DNA of 53,094 nt from an uncultured Bacilli bacterium (GTDB lineage: Bacteria; Bacillota_I; Bacilli_A; ML615J-28; CAG-698): contig CANQVC010000006.1 in assembly GCA_947627195.1 (NCBI GenBank), positions 1 through 53,094 on the forward strand, read 5' to 3'. Below the pieces are notes generated by a model that did no database searches, was not told where the DNA came from, and saw only the letters and a program-made list of their open reading frames with translations. Position numbers and translations under genes: made by a program. Shown here piece after piece: positions 46,204-53,094 of this stretch; position 1 is the first letter of the stretch; every line of letters starts with the position of its first letter.

Positions 46204-46244
46204 TGGATGTTCCTTGCCAAACCATCCAAATAAAAAACAAGGAG
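46204..46244 (+). ncRNA. preQ1-I riboswitch upstream of queT
   Basis: Class I preQ1 aptamer. Stem P1 is TGGATG (46204-46209) with CATCCA (46223-46228). The loop TTCCTTGCC-AAAC contains CCTTG (46212-46216), which can pair with CAAGG (46238-46242) across the A-rich linker AATAAAAAA to give the H-type pseudoknot; C46217 is the likely base pairing with preQ1. The 3' strand is the AAGGAG ribosome binding site of queT, so ligand binding should block translation. Layout matches the known Bacillus example (family knowledge); no alignment was run. Confidence 0.85.
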
Positions 46245-46253
46245 ATGAGAAAA

Positions 46254-46760
46254 GTGAATAAAAAAATTCTGATAATGATTAGATTATCATTAGTAGCAGC
46301 AATGTATGTTGTATTAACAATCTTTAATCCATTTTCTTATGATGCTATTCAATTTAGAATTTCAGAGATTTTAGTTTTTTTGTGTTTCTATCGAAAAGAC
46401 TATAGTATTGGATTAATATTAGGGTGTTTTATATCTAATTTATTTAGTCCAATGATGTTATATGATATTACATTTGGAACTTTTGCAACAATTTTGGCAG
46501 TTGTTTGTATTATGTTTTCTAAAAATATTTATATAGCTAGTATATTCCCTGTTATATTTAATGGTATTATTGTTGCTTTTGAATTGTTTTTAGCATTTAA
46601 ACAACCTTTCTTAATTTCTATGGGAAGTGTAGCACTAGGAGAAGCTGTTGTTATGGTTGTTGGTGTGATTGTTTTTAAGCTTCTAGAAAAAAACAAAGGT
46701 TTCATGAAAATGATTGATGCAAATCAGAATTACAAACAATTAGTTAATGATGAACTATGA
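46254..46760 (+). CDS. queT: Queuosine precursor transporter QueT
   Basis: Membrane protein importing preQ1/preQ0 for queuosine in tRNA. The 168-residue protein has about five transmembrane helices and the QueT pattern LVAAMYVVLTIFNPFSYDAI, then QFRISEILVFLCFY and GLILGCFISNLFSP. The start is GTG at 46254, nine bases after AAGGAG. An in-frame ATG at 46173 lies upstream of the predicted transcription start, and the ATG at 46245 is directly against the ribosome binding site, so both are rejected. Queuosine synthesis genes are absent here, which suggests salvage (inference). It is a single-gene unit controlled by the preQ1-I riboswitch and ending in a strong terminator. Confidence 0.92.
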   Translation: MNKKILIMIRLSLVAAMYVVLTIFNPFSYDAIQFRISEILVFLCFYRKDYSIGLILGCFISNLFSPMMLYDITFGTFATILAVVCIMFSKNIYIASIFPVIFNGIIVAFELFLAFKQPFLISMGSVALGEAVVMVVGVIVFKLLEKNKGFMKMIDANQNYKQLVNDEL

Positions 46761-46767
46761 TGTATTA

Positions 46768-46810
46768 AAAAAGCTATTATAAAGGATATATATTCTTATA
46801 ATAGCTTTTT
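46768..46810 (+). terminator. Terminator of queT
   Basis: Perfect 15-bp stem AAAAAGCTATTATAA/TTATAATAGCTTTTT (46768-46782 with 46796-46810), 13-base loop. The A- and T-rich ends let it work on both strands. Confidence 0.9.
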
Positions 46811-46889
46811 ATATTATTTTGATATATCTAAAATTTATAATTAAATTAATTATATAATATCAATTTATTTTATATTTTTCCATAAACTA

Positions 46890-46923
46890 AATTAAAAGAG
46901 AGGATTTTCTTACCATCTCTTTT
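46890..46923 (-). terminator. Terminator of M60 peptidase gene
   Basis: Minus-strand stem AAAAGAGA/TCTCTTTT (46916-46923 with 46894-46901) with inner GG/CC pairs, 8 nt after the stop codon. Confidence 0.75.
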
Positions 46924-46930
46924 ATTATAT

Positions 46931-49915
46931 TTATTTTGTCTTCTTTTTAAATCCAACAAGGGATATAAAGAATAAAATGCCAAAGGCAAACAATAGATAA
47001 ATAAATATATCTTTAGAGTTTTTACATCCTTTATGTTTTGATGACGATAAGATATGTAAAGTCATTTCAACACTTGATTCATTACCATCACTATCTTTCA
47101 CAATTACATTTGTAACATAATCGCCTTTTGATTTACCATCATATGATGAAAAACTAATATTGTCATCGAATAAAGTAATATATCCATCTTCATTATCATA
47201 TACTTTTAAATAATCATTCCATTTTAAATCTTTTACAGTTGATACTGTTACTTCTTTTTGTAACAATTCAATTGATGGACTTCCTCCATTCATTATTTTT
47301 TGATATAAATTTTGATATAAAGATTTATCTTCTTGATTTAATTGACTATAATAATATATAAAATTTTCTTTTTCTTGTTTGGATAAATATTTAGTATTTA
47401 ATTCATTTTGATGAATATCAAAATAATTAACATAATTATTTAAATTATCAATTATAAAATCTTTATTTGCCTTATATAATACATCTTTTAAAGGAAAATC
47501 ATTTTTATATTTAGGAAGTAATCCATCTTTGGTTACTTCAAATATTAATGTGTTTATTGATGTTTCTTTATATTCTTCAATAATTGTATTTGATATTAAG
47601 GAAATTACATTAACGCAATTTGGCATCATTGTATATACTTCAATTGTATATCCATATTCCAAATCAATATCTTTATAATGAATATTTGTTAAAGAAAAAT
47701 ATCCATTACCTTTTACTTCTTGATAATCAATTACTTTACCTTTTTTATTTTTAATTGTAACTGAAACAAAAATATCATTTGGTCTATCTTTCCATTCATT
47801 GTTTTGATTTCCTAAATTAGTTGGACCTAAATCAATTGAACCTTTAGTATTATTATTACTTAAACGAATGATATAACCTGTTGTATCATAATATGCACCC
47901 CTTATCTTTAACATCGTTTGATGATCACCTAAACGATTTATTGAAGAATATAAAACATCTGTTGTATTATTTCCTGGTTTTAATGTGACATATTTCTTAT
48001 TATATGTATAATCAAATGATGTTGGGGTACGAAGTAAATAACTATCTGTTACTATATTGGTAAATGTGGCGACACCTTTTATAATTGGTGCTTGATAAAC
48101 TATTTTACCTTCTTTTTCTAATAAAACAATATGGTTATCAAATGTATCTTTTGTATCAGTTTTTATTTGTACTTCTAAAGTACTATTTAAATTATATTTA
48201 GATAATATATCATCAGAAACTAAGCCATATTTTAATGATATATTTTCTTTTTGCATTATTTCGAAACATTTATCTTGGGATACGTCATTCAAAATTGAAA
48301 TTGTTTTATTAGCTTTAGTTACTTTTTCAATAACTTCTTCACTTACAGGTAAACCCCATGAATTCCAATATGGTAAAATATTTACTTGATAAATATCATA
48401 AAAGAATAAAGCATAAATATCTTGATTAGGAGTTGATGATGTGAAAGTATTATCATTCATTTTTTCACGATAATAACTAAACATTTTTGCATAAGTGTTT
48501 TCTTTTTCAAAATAATCAAACAAATTAATAATAGCATATAATTTAACAGCAGGATCTTGACCAAAGTCATTAAATACTTTACCTTCTAAACGTCCTTTAT
48601 TATATTTATCTTCAGTATCTTTTAGTTTACCTAACCAATCTTTATTTGCTGAAAATATATCTTTATTCATTTGTACATAATGACCAATAATATTATTAGA
48701 TGTTTCTCCAAGCTCCATTGTTCCTTTACCTAAATATCCTTGATAGCCGTGAGCTATTTCATGTAATCCTCCCCAATTCATTTCAAAAAATGCATGAAGA
48801 CTATCACTATTAATACCTACATGTTTACCAGCATAATAAGCTGCTCCTGCACCATGTTTATTGGCCTTAACCAAATATTTGGCATGAATATTTTGGTCTG
48901 TTACTTTTGTTGGTTGATATGATAATCCAATAATTTCATCCATTTTATAAACAACTTGATGATAATAATTTAAAAATTCATCTAATGTTTTAAATTCATA
49001 ATCATCTGTTGTATCAATATCTTGAAATGGAACAAGTACTGTTAAAACATCATTTTCTATTACCGCAAGTTCATCTTTACTACTTCGCCACTTATCTTTA
49101 AATTCTTGTTCATCTTCTCCTTGATAATAATAATTTAAAGGTTTAACTACATTAGTATCATATTCAATTTCAACTTTACAAATGGTATTTATATTTTCAC
49201 CACGATTTAATTTTGGTGAAGATATAAAAGGAACATTAGCATAATTTCCTGGTACTTTTCCTTGTTCTTGATTTGATTCTAAATATTGATTAGTTATTTC
49301 TATACTTTCTTCATTTTTATAATCTATTGTTTTAGCTGTTTCTTTATAAGCATCATTATTTAACATTGCTACACTAATATTTCTATTTCCTTCTAATACT
49401 TTCATTTTAAATGAAGCATTACTAGGAAGATAAATACCTAAATGTTGTCTATCGCCTGAATTACATCTACTAAATCCAGCTAAAGTCATATTCCAATCAT
49501 TAGGAATTGTATATAATGTTCTTTCCATTTTTATATGATGGTTTTCATCATTTAATATTTTAACAGGGACTTCTAAAGTTACTAAATTATTATCAGAATC
49601 TTTTACTTGATATTTAATTTGATATTCTCCTACTTTATTTACTTCTACATTATTTTCAATACATTCAATATTTAGATCTCCATCTTCAAAGTCTTTAGCA
49701 AATACTCGAAAACGAATATCGTTGATATCAAATGATGAAATAGCATTTTTCGACATTTCAATTTTTGTTGCGCCATAAAAAATGGGTTCATTTTTATCAC
49801 TCCAATAAAAATCAGATTGTGTTTCTTGGGCTTGAATGATTAAAACATTTGATAAAAACAATGAACAAATAAATAACATAAATAACAAAACTTTTTTAAT
49901 AATTTTTCTTTTCAT
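46931..49915 (-). CDS. Surface M60-family (enhancin-like) metallopeptidase
   Basis: A 994-residue cell-surface protein. A signal peptide (hydrophobic residues 9-28) leads to an Ig-like domain (about 45-121, with VNKVGEYQIKYQVKDSDNN). The M60 catalytic domain follows: zinc motif HEIAH (385-389) and Glu404 in LGETSNN, fitting HExxH(8-28)E. Later come lectin- or Ig-like regions, a second Ig-like domain (about 885-960, with KGDYVTNVIVKDSDGNESS) and a C-terminal transmembrane helix with KKKTK tail. There is no LPxTG motif, so anchoring is by the helix. M60 peptidases cleave mucin-type glycoproteins, which suggests growth on host mucus. Single-gene unit with own promoter and terminator. Confidence 0.9.
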   Translation of the reverse strand: MKRKIIKKVLLFMLFICSLFLSNVLIIQAQETQSDFYWSDKNEPIFYGATKIEMSKNAISSFDINDIRFRVFAKDFEDGDLNIECIENNVEVNKVGEYQIKYQVKDSDNNLVTLEVPVKILNDENHHIKMERTLYTIPNDWNMTLAGFSRCNSGDRQHLGIYLPSNASFKMKVLEGNRNISVAMLNNDAYKETAKTIDYKNEESIEITNQYLESNQEQGKVPGNYANVPFISSPKLNRGENINTICKVEIEYDTNVVKPLNYYYQGEDEQEFKDKWRSSKDELAVIENDVLTVLVPFQDIDTTDDYEFKTLDEFLNYYHQVVYKMDEIIGLSYQPTKVTDQNIHAKYLVKANKHGAGAAYYAGKHVGINSDSLHAFFEMNWGGLHEIAHGYQGYLGKGTMELGETSNNIIGHYVQMNKDIFSANKDWLGKLKDTEDKYNKGRLEGKVFNDFGQDPAVKLYAIINLFDYFEKENTYAKMFSYYREKMNDNTFTSSTPNQDIYALFFYDIYQVNILPYWNSWGLPVSEEVIEKVTKANKTISILNDVSQDKCFEIMQKENISLKYGLVSDDILSKYNLNSTLEVQIKTDTKDTFDNHIVLLEKEGKIVYQAPIIKGVATFTNIVTDSYLLRTPTSFDYTYNKKYVTLKPGNNTTDVLYSSINRLGDHQTMLKIRGAYYDTTGYIIRLSNNNTKGSIDLGPTNLGNQNNEWKDRPNDIFVSVTIKNKKGKVIDYQEVKGNGYFSLTNIHYKDIDLEYGYTIEVYTMMPNCVNVISLISNTIIEEYKETSINTLIFEVTKDGLLPKYKNDFPLKDVLYKANKDFIIDNLNNYVNYFDIHQNELNTKYLSKQEKENFIYYYSQLNQEDKSLYQNLYQKIMNGGSPSIELLQKEVTVSTVKDLKWNDYLKVYDNEDGYITLFDDNISFSSYDGKSKGDYVTNVIVKDSDGNESSVEMTLHILSSSKHKGCKNSKDIFIYLLFAFGILFFISLVGFKKKTK

Positions 49916-49949
49916 ACATTTCCTTCCTAATCTTTTTTATTGTAGTGAA

Positions 49950-49978
49950 AGTATACCACACTTAAATACAAATTTCTA
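49950..49978 (-). promoter_or_regulatory. Extended -10 promoter of M60 peptidase gene
   Basis: Minus-strand TGGTATACT (extended -10; hexamer 49950-49955) with a poor -35 TAGAAA (49973-49978) at 17-base spacing. Confidence 0.5.
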
Positions 49979-50014
49979 TTAATTTGCATATTTAATTTTT
50001 TTGATAGATTCTAC

Positions 50015-50043
50015 TTTAAAAAATAAGCAAATTGTGCTATAAT
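50015..50043 (+). promoter_or_regulatory. Promoter of AEC transporter gene
   Basis: Plus-strand extended -10 TGCTATAAT (hexamer 50038-50043) and -35 TTTAAA (50015-50020) at 17-base spacing. Confidence 0.6.
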
Positions 50044-50073
50044 ATCGATATTAATGTAAAAAGTGGAGATTAT

Positions 50074-51132
50074 ATGTTAAAGATTATTGGTGATATTCTC
50101 ACAGATCCAAATTTTATAGGTGCAATATTAATATCACTTGTATTTATTAGTTTGGGATTTATTTTAAGACATAAAAATATTATTAATACTGATTCAAAAA
50201 ACTTTTTAACATTTCTTGTTTTAAAATTTGCTTTACCTGCAATGGCTTTTGCAGCATTTATGGCTGATTTTGATACAGAAAGTTTTAAAGAAAATATAAT
50301 GGTTTTTGTTATATCATTAGCCCTTCATATTATCTTTATATTAATTGGTCAATTAATATTAATTAAACTTCCTAAAGATAAAAGATCTATTTTTTCAATC
50401 TTTTTAGTTGTTGGACAATTGACGTTTTTTGCTATCCCCGTTTTAACAACAATATATAATGATAATTATTCAGAAGTAATGATTCCAGCAAATATGATGA
50501 CATTAGCTTTTCGTTTAATTTTATATATTTATTGTTACTTTACAATTTCTCGTTTAAAATTTACTAAAAAAGAATTTAAATCATCAATGAAAAATATATT
50601 CTTAAACCCTGTAATGATAGGTATGTTTCTAGGATTATTTATATGGTTAACCCAAGGATTTATGCCTAAAGTTATGATTGATGGAGAAAAATTTTCATTC
50701 TTAAGAATTGACAAAACATTACCAAGTATTTATATGGTTATAACTACTGCATCTAAATTAACTACTCCTCTAGCAATGATAATTATAGGTACTATTTTAG
50801 GTGAAGCTCATATTAAAGAAGCTTTGACTGATAAAGTATCATGGGTAATTGCGATTGCGAAAACATTGATTTTTCCTTTAGTTGCTTTATTAATTATAAT
50901 GTTATTACAAGCTATTCATTTTATTCATTTCAATAATTATGATGTAACAGTTATTGTCATTGGTTTTGGAGCTCCTCTTTCAGCTGTTGTAAGTACTTAT
51001 TGTTCTACATTTGACAATGAAATGGAAAGAGCAAGTCGCATTTGTTTTATTTCCACAATCCTTTGTATTGTTACTTATCCATTATTATTTGTATTTGTAC
51101 ATTTAGTATCACAATTATCTATATTTGTTTAA
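50074..51132 (+). CDS. AEC family (auxin efflux carrier-like) transporter
   Basis: A 352-residue membrane protein with about ten helices in two inverted halves of five, typical of the AEC family. Gly/Pro breaks as in LGFILRHKNIINTDSKNF, LKFALPAMAF and FGAPLSAVVSTY are characteristic. Bacterial members move malate, malonate or other small anions; the substrate is undecided. The frame is open to 50032, but this lies before the predicted transcription start, and GTGGAG precedes the ATG at 50074, so the latter is the start. One of only two plus-strand protein genes, with its own promoter and a terminator. Confidence 0.88.
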   Translation: MLKIIGDILTDPNFIGAILISLVFISLGFILRHKNIINTDSKNFLTFLVLKFALPAMAFAAFMADFDTESFKENIMVFVISLALHIIFILIGQLILIKLPKDKRSIFSIFLVVGQLTFFAIPVLTTIYNDNYSEVMIPANMMTLAFRLILYIYCYFTISRLKFTKKEFKSSMKNIFLNPVMIGMFLGLFIWLTQGFMPKVMIDGEKFSFLRIDKTLPSIYMVITTASKLTTPLAMIIIGTILGEAHIKEALTDKVSWVIAIAKTLIFPLVALLIIMLLQAIHFIHFNNYDVTVIVIGFGAPLSAVVSTYCSTFDNEMERASRICFISTILCIVTYPLLFVFVHLVSQLSIFV

Positions 51133-51164
51133 AAGTACCTCAAGGAAATCTTTGAGGTATTTTC
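51131..51164 (+). terminator. Bidirectional terminator between AEC and HD genes
   Basis: Perfect 8-bp stem TACCTCAA/TTGAGGTA (51136-51143 with 51152-51159), preceded by AAAA and followed by TTTT. It serves both convergent genes. Confidence 0.8.
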
Positions 51165-51180
51165 TAATTTTTCAAACATT

Positions 51181-51723
51181 TTAATAATTTTTTATGTATT
51201 CTAGTAATGCATTAGAAAATGTATTACTTGCGAATCCTAATTCACTAAGAATATATTCTGCTTCTTCTTTATATTCTTTATTTCTTTCATTACTCCATGT
51301 TGATACTTTTTTAGATAAATTAAATATTCTATCAGCCATTTTAACCATGGCAATTTCTTTGGGGCATTCTTTTATTCTTCTGATACAATCTTTCATTTGA
51401 TCTTTATAATCTATTTGGGGATTTTTTGATAATGCTAATACACCATTAGCAATATCTAAATTAAATAATGATTTGATTTCTTCATATGTTGTATTAGTAT
51501 CTTCGATAGTATCATGAAGAATGGCACAACAAACTAATAAATTCCAATCAATTTCATTTGTATCTAATAATGCATATTTAATGGCATTCATCGTTACACC
51601 AATGAAATGAGCTGTATAAGGCATAGATTTAGGATCTTTCATTGTTTGTCCTTCATGTTTTTTGATTGCGAAAAACATTGCATTTCTAACTAAAGTATCA
51701 TCCCATAATTTTAAAGTCTTCAT
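51181..51723 (-). CDS. HD-domain hydrolase, small alarmone hydrolase-like
   Basis: A 180-residue single-domain metal-dependent phosphohydrolase. The pattern AIKKHEGQT, PYTAHFIGV, CAILHDTIEDTNTTYEEI and VKMADRIFNL matches the hydrolase half of RelA/SpoT and the free-standing MESH1-type enzymes that degrade (p)ppGpp. No synthetase domain is present. The HD His/Asp pair is in ILHDTIEDT. The frame opens four codons earlier, but TGGAG at that spot is the ribosome binding site of the ATG at 51723, which is chosen. Alarmone hydrolysis is family inference; nucleotide substrates other than ppGpp are possible. It diverges from tRNA-Lys. Confidence 0.82.
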   Translation of the reverse strand: MKTLKLWDDTLVRNAMFFAIKKHEGQTMKDPKSMPYTAHFIGVTMNAIKYALLDTNEIDWNLLVCCAILHDTIEDTNTTYEEIKSLFNLDIANGVLALSKNPQIDYKDQMKDCIRRIKECPKEIAMVKMADRIFNLSKKVSTWSNERNKEYKEEAEYILSELGFASNTFSNALLEYIKNY

Positions 51724-51750
51724 ATATATCTCCATTTCTTTTCAACTAAT

Positions 51751-51780
51751 ATTATATAACATAAACGCATTAACAATCAA
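51751..51780 (-). promoter_or_regulatory. Promoter of HD-domain gene
   Basis: Minus-strand -35 TTGATT (51775-51780), 18-base spacer and -10 TATAAT (51751-51756). Confidence 0.55.
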
Positions 51781-51790
51781 TAAAAATTTC

Positions 51791-51819
51791 TTGCTTTTTC
51801 TATATGTCTATGATATAAT
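51791..51819 (+). promoter_or_regulatory. Promoter of tRNA-Lys
   Basis: Plus-strand -35 TTGCTT (51791-51796), 17-base spacer and -10 TATAAT (51814-51819), 16 bases before the tRNA. It diverges from the HD-gene promoter. Confidence 0.65.
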
Positions 51820-51835
51820 AATTATACTTGAATAT

Positions 51836-51911
51836 GCACCCTTAGCTCAGTTGGTAGAGCAATTGACTCTTAATCAATGGGTCCAGGGTTCGAGTCCCTG
51901 AGGGTGTACCA
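51836..51911 (+). tRNA. tRNA-Lys (anticodon CTT)
   Basis: A 76-base tRNA with acceptor arms GCACCCT/AGGGTGT (pair 1-72 is G-U), D-arm GCTCAGTTGGTAGAGC, anticodon stem ATTGA/TCAAT with loop CTCTTAA (anticodon CTT, reading AAG), a T-arm with GTTCGAGTC, discriminator A and encoded CCA. It closely follows the Firmicute tRNA-Lys pattern. It is a lone tRNA with its own promoter and terminator. Confidence 0.95.
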
Positions 51912-51922
51912 TTAAAAACAAT

Positions 51923-51956
51923 AGAAATGATATCAAAAATATCGTTTCTTTTTTTA
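51923..51956 (+). terminator. Terminator of tRNA-Lys
   Basis: 11-bp stem AGAAATGATAT/ATATCGTTTCT (51923-51933 with 51939-51949, one G-T pair), CAAAA loop and a run of Ts. Confidence 0.9.
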
Positions 51957-51986
51957 TTTTCAAATTTAAGCCAATATTTTTCCATT

Positions 51987-52019
51987 AAAAAACACCTATA
52001 TTTTTAATAGATGTTTTTT
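51987..52019 (-). terminator. Terminator of second degV
   Basis: 13-bp stem (52007-52019 with 51987-51999; arms AAAAAACATCTAT and ATAGGTGTTTTTT on the minus strand, one G-T pair) with a 7-base loop, 75 bases after the stop. A and T runs on both sides make it usable in both directions. The gap to the stop carries GGCACAAAA (52085-52093), matching the window start. Confidence 0.75.
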
Positions 52020-52094
52020 ATTATTTATAATCATTATTTATTTTTATTAAGTAATAAATAATTATAAAAGTTTTACAGTTGTGGGGCACAAAAT

Positions 52095-52982
52095 TTATTC
52101 TTTTTCTTTTGTACGATCATTTCCTAAAAAGAATACAGCTAATGTATCAGGACCTGAATGACTACCAATAACAGGACCTATATAATGAATAATAATTTCA
52201 TTATTAGGAAAATATTCGTGAATTTGTTCTTTCATATAATTAGCATCATCAATACAATCACCATGAGAAATATAAAATAATTGATTTTCAGGGTTTTCAA
52301 TTGTTTCAAGCATTTTTTGAACAATAGCATCAATTGAATGTCTTCTTCCTTTAGTTTTTCCTGTTTGCACTAATTTACCTTCTAAAGACACATGTAAAAG
52401 AGGTTTAACACGTAAAACTGTTCCTAAAATAGCCATCATAAAAGAAAGCCTTCCACCTCTTCTTAAGAAATTTAAATCACCAACAGTAAATAAATGATCA
52501 ACTTTTGTTTTATTTTCTTCAATCCATTGATAAATTTCATTTATGTTTTTACCATCTTTTTTCATCTTGGCACAATAAGTAACTAGTAATCCTTGACCCA
52601 TTGAAGCACATAATGAATCAGCACATAAAATAATTTGATTAGGATATTTTTCTTTAAGTTCATTTGCTGCTGTAACACTTGCATTATAACTTCCTGATAA
52701 TGCGGAAGAAAATGAAATAGATAAAATATCTTTACCTTCTTCTAAATATTTTTCAAAATATTCTTCATATCTTCCTTCAACAATCATTGTGGTAACAGCT
52801 TTTTTACCATCTCTCATCATTTGATAAAATTCATCATTTTTAATTTCTCTTTCATCAAGATAATTGTAATAATCTTTTCCTTCTATTGTTGCAATCATTG
52901 GGATTACTTCAATTTCTAATTCTTTTGCAATTTCATCAGATAAATCGCAACAAGAATCTGTTATAATAATAAATTCATTCAT
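52095..52982 (-). CDS. DegV family fatty acid-binding protein (second copy)
   Basis: A 295-residue DegV/FakB-type protein. IITDSCCDLSDE starts the first domain; the ligand motif is VTTMIVEGRY, with Thr-Thr where the first copy has TASIS; SISFSSALSGSYNAS and FLRRGGRLSF complete the pattern. It should bind a fatty acid for transfer to FakA. The gene has a strong promoter with two palindromes around it (see the entries at 53035 and 53078), unlike the first degV at 38577. A fakA gene is not seen. Start supported by AAAGGGG before the ATG. Confidence 0.9.
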   Translation of the reverse strand: MNEFIIITDSCCDLSDEIAKELEIEVIPMIATIEGKDYYNYLDEREIKNDEFYQMMRDGKKAVTTMIVEGRYEEYFEKYLEEGKDILSISFSSALSGSYNASVTAANELKEKYPNQIILCADSLCASMGQGLLVTYCAKMKKDGKNINEIYQWIEENKTKVDHLFTVGDLNFLRRGGRLSFMMAILGTVLRVKPLLHVSLEGKLVQTGKTKGRRHSIDAIVQKMLETIENPENQLFYISHGDCIDDANYMKEQIHEYFPNNEIIIHYIGPVIGSHSGPDTLAVFFLGNDRTKEKE

Positions 52983-53034
52983 TGTTTTTCCCCTTTCTTA
53001 ATTATATGTTTTAATTTTGAAAATATGAATATAT

Positions 53035-53051
53035 ATAGTTTACTAAACTAT
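53035..53051. promoter_or_regulatory. Palindromic operator candidate 1 (degV promoter)
   Basis: Perfect palindrome ATAGTTTACTAAACTAT with 8-bp arms around one base. It overlaps the last two bases of the -10 and covers the predicted transcription start of the second degV. Confidence 0.6.
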
Positions 53052-53078
53052 TATACATCGTTTTAAATATTTAGTCAA
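53050..53078 (-). promoter_or_regulatory. Promoter of second degV
   Basis: Minus-strand -35 TTGACT (53073-53078), 17-base spacer and -10 TATAAT (53050-53055). Confidence 0.75.
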
Positions 53079-53094
53079 TAGTTTTAAAAACTAT
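53078..53094. promoter_or_regulatory. Palindromic operator candidate 2 (degV promoter)
   Basis: Perfect palindrome ATAGTTTTAAAAACTAT with 8-bp arms, abutting the -35 and ending at the window edge. It shares ATAGTTT-nnn-AAACTAT with candidate 1; their centres are 43 bases apart, about four helical turns. Confidence 0.55.

Noticed and set aside
46173-46253. N-terminal extension of QueT from the ATG at 46173
   Set aside because: That ATG lies before the predicted transcription start and the stretch is the preQ1-I aptamer; the GTG at 46254 is properly spaced from AAGGAG.
1-53094. Mycoplasma-type genetic code (TGA = Trp), considered because of the extreme A+T content
   Set aside because: TGA ends several genes (potA, thrB, queT) exactly where the families end, and Trp codons are TGG.

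Overview
The window is a strongly A+T-rich (about three quarters by eye), densely packed bacterial chromosome segment. TGA is a stop codon (for example at the ends of potA, thrB and queT) and tryptophan is TGG, so the code is the standard bacterial one, not the Mycoplasma one. Consensus sigma-A-type promoters, strong AGGAGG-like ribosome binding sites, DegV/FakB proteins, a preQ1-I riboswitch and Firmicutes-type families point to a low-GC Firmicute, most likely a gut Erysipelotrichia/Coprobacillaceae-like or neighbouring Bacilli lineage (inference from family content only). Secreted glycan- and mucin-type enzymes fit a host-associated anaerobe with adhE-type fermentation. I see no phage, transposase or CRISPR array; all but two protein genes and the tRNA lie on the minus strand.

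Layout from left to right. 1-57: inverted and direct repeats at the window edge. 100-3311: serine pathway genes serA and serC behind a Sel1-repeat gene that appears to have a leaderless promoter. 3403-7396: complete spermidine/putrescine importer potABCD with overlapping genes. 7688-12085: SWIM/SNF2 helicase plus a serine beta-lactamase-like hydrolase. 12442-15982: a very A+T-rich pair of half ABC exporters. 16239-19464: leuS behind a DUF1189 membrane protein. 19555-23164: a membrane protein, a lipoprotein, a zinc-dependent phospholipase-C-like protein and an RluA pseudouridine synthase. 23255-28965: a five-gene aspartate-to-threonine operon (thrC-thrB-hom-asd-lysC). 29141-36090: a secreted phosphodiester glycosidase, an EF-G paralogue and adhE. 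36281-40265: U32 family protein, DegV and a sugar isomerase-like protein. 40429-46047: ABC-F, TypA, DUF3592 and 5'-nucleotidase genes in one operon. 46204-46760: preQ1-I riboswitch and queT. 46931-49915: surface M60 peptidase. 50074-53094: AEC transporter, alarmone-hydrolase-like HD protein, tRNA-Lys(CTT) and a second DegV.

The genes are mainly housekeeping: amino acid synthesis (serine, threonine), import of polyamines and of a queuosine precursor, translation factors, fermentation, and exogenous fatty acid use (two DegV/FakB-type proteins without a FakA kinase here). No wholly new multi-gene system stands out. The less expected signals are regulatory: two matching 17-bp palindromes flanking the promoter of the second degV, a pair of direct repeats upstream of adhE, a palindrome over the -35 of the threonine operon, CcpA-like sites, a repeated terminator-type hairpin found after two unrelated genes, and a riboswitch whose pseudoknot holds the queT ribosome binding site and forces a GTG start.
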